Assembly: GCF_046591575.1 (NCBI RefSeq)
Contig: NZ_JBIQWA010000005.1
Span: forward strand, 410,966 to 474,965
From: Marivita sp046591575
GTDB lineage: Bacteria; Pseudomonadota; Alphaproteobacteria; Rhodobacterales; Rhodobacteraceae
DNA: 64,000 bases
Direction of reading: 5' to 3'
Positions 63,255-64,000 of this stretch are shown one piece after another. The position numbers were made by a program, and so were the translations under genes. The notes under the pieces were generated by a model. That model saw only the letters and a program-made list of their open reading frames with translations. It did no database searches and was not told where the DNA came from. Position 1 is the stretch's first letter, and each line of letters begins with the position of its first letter.

Positions 63255-63794
63255 ATGCTCATCCGGGCAAAGGAATCCATACTTGTCATAATCGACATGC
63301 AGGAACGACTGGTGCCCGCAATGCAGGCACCTGCGCGCACAATCCGTAACGCCCGCACACTCCTGTCTGCCGCCACCGAGATCGGGGTTCCGGTCATTAT
63401 CACGGAACAATATCCCACGGGCCTAGGGCGTACAGTTCCCGAGCTTTCCAATCCGGATCATGCGGTTTTCATCGAAAAGATGCACTTTTCGTGCATGGAG
63501 GAAGATACCTTTGCCCAAGCCGTCGAAAAATCCGGGCGCACCCAAATCATTCTCGCTGGGATGGAGGCGCATATTTGCGTTGTTCAGACAGCGGCCAGCC
63601 TGATTGAACAAAACTACGAGGTTTTCGTCGTCTCTGACGCCACCGCGTCACGCACTCTGGACAGTGAACAGGCCTGTCTCGCACGTCTGAGCAGCAGTGG
63701 CGTGGGTATTGTGACAACAGAAATGGTCGTTTTCGAATGGCTGGGCAAGGCAGGCACGCCCGCATTCAAAAAACTTTTACCGCTTATCAAATAA
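63255..63794 (+). CDS. Isochorismatase-family cysteine hydrolase
   Basis: 179 aa, alpha/beta cysteine hydrolase. The catalytic triad is visible: D14 in VIIDMQERL, K75 in FIEKMHFSCM and C108 in AGMEAHICVVQTA, with the usual cis-peptide segment before Cys. Family members cleave small amides or related compounds (oxamate-type, ureidoacrylate, nicotinamide), and the substrate here is unknown. AGGAGAG lies 8 bases before the ATG at 63255; the in-frame extension to 63180 would cover the TGGTAT dyad and is rejected. It is divergent from the oxalate cluster. Confidence 0.85.
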   Translation: MLIRAKESILVIIDMQERLVPAMQAPARTIRNARTLLSAATEIGVPVIITEQYPTGLGRTVPELSNPDHAVFIEKMHFSCMEEDTFAQAVEKSGRTQIILAGMEAHICVVQTAASLIEQNYEVFVVSDATASRTLDSEQACLARLSSSGVGIVTTEMVVFEWLGKAGTPAFKKLLPLIK

Positions 63795-63861
63795 CAAAAA
63801 ACGTTAGGTCAGTCACATCTGATCTGGCGGGTGCACGCTGCACCAACCTAAGGAGGACCAG

Positions 63862-64000
63862 ATGAACATACACGAATACCAGGCGAAAGCGTTGCTTCGC
63901 AGTTATGGGGCACCTGTGTCTGAGGGGCGTGTTGTCCTGAGGGCTGAGGAGGCGAAGACGGCGGCGGGGGCGTTGGATGGTCCGCTTTGGGTTGTGAAGG
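63862..64000 (+). CDS. sucC: ADP-forming succinate-CoA ligase beta subunit, start only
   Basis: The window ends after 46 codons. MNIHEYQAKALLRSYGAPVSEG is the ATP-grasp N-terminus of SucC, preceded by AAGGAGG. Malate-CoA ligase (MtkA) begins similarly, so that alternative stays open. Codon choice here is richer in GCG, GGG and TTG than in its neighbours. It lies 67 bases after the hydrolase on the same strand. Succinyl-CoA is a known CoA donor for some oxalate CoA-transferases, which could link it to frc, but that is inference. Confidence 0.8.
   Translation, partial: MNIHEYQAKALLRSYGAPVSEGRVVLRAEEAKTAAGALDGPLWVVK

Overview
The window reads as a chromosomal segment of a marine Roseobacter-group alphaproteobacterium (Rhodobacterales). 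The evidence is the gene content: a beta-hydroxyaspartate cycle operon, TRAP and TTT transporters, SitABCD with Mur-like boxes, an Irr-type box at dps, HemP, and a membrane urate oxidase. Gene density is high, ATGA stop/start overlaps are frequent, and I saw no tRNA, rRNA, insertion sequence, CRISPR array or phage gene.

Layout. (1) 1-11870, + strand: a glycogen operon glgP(partial)-glgB-glgC-glgA-glgX-malQ-pgm. (2) 11896-15542, - strand: a manganese/iron ABC importer (sitABCD) behind two Mur-like boxes, divergent from fbpA (iron). fbpB converges on fbpA across a strong hairpin. (3) 18770-25767: allE, bhcR (IclR) and bhcABCD, followed by a ridA-family gene. (4) 25839-31964: purine catabolism, with a urate/xanthine-type permease, allA, a puuE-uraD fusion, hiuH, a LysR regulator and puuD. 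(5) 32029-37740: a lone iolB and a complete Liv-type ABC importer. (6) 37789-40765: btuF and btuB under a cobalamin riboswitch. (7) 41049-43240: an iron/heme patch with a 48-aa ORF, hemP, a 159-aa unknown, a DUF1289 protein, dps with an Irr-type palindrome, and a 141-aa unknown. (8) 43366-49093: a class III aminotransferase, a TAXI-TRAP transporter and a UspA protein. (9) 49273-52173: a large RTX/DUF4214 metalloprotease-like protein. (10) 52256-62778, - strand: an oxalate gene cluster (gntR, oxc, frc, a formyl-THF hydrolase-like gene, a small ORF, usp, tctC, tctB, tctA, a ketopantoate-reductase-like gene). (11) 63255-64000, + strand: an isochorismatase-family hydrolase and the start of sucC.

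The unifying theme I infer is glyoxylate. Ureide breakdown (AllE, AllA) ends in glyoxylate. The oxalate cluster carries a PanE-like reductase in the place where an oxalyl-CoA reductase would make glyoxylate. The bhcABCD operon converts two glyoxylate to one oxaloacetate without losing carbon. The most interesting candidate system is therefore an oxalate uptake and assimilation module: a TTT-type transporter, Frc/Oxc, a candidate oxalyl-CoA reductase and a stand-alone formyl-THF hydrolase homologue, with a GntR regulator and two matching palindromes. It could feed the beta-hydroxyaspartate cycle about 30 kb away. Enzyme identities come from motif and family recognition by reading; no database search was run.
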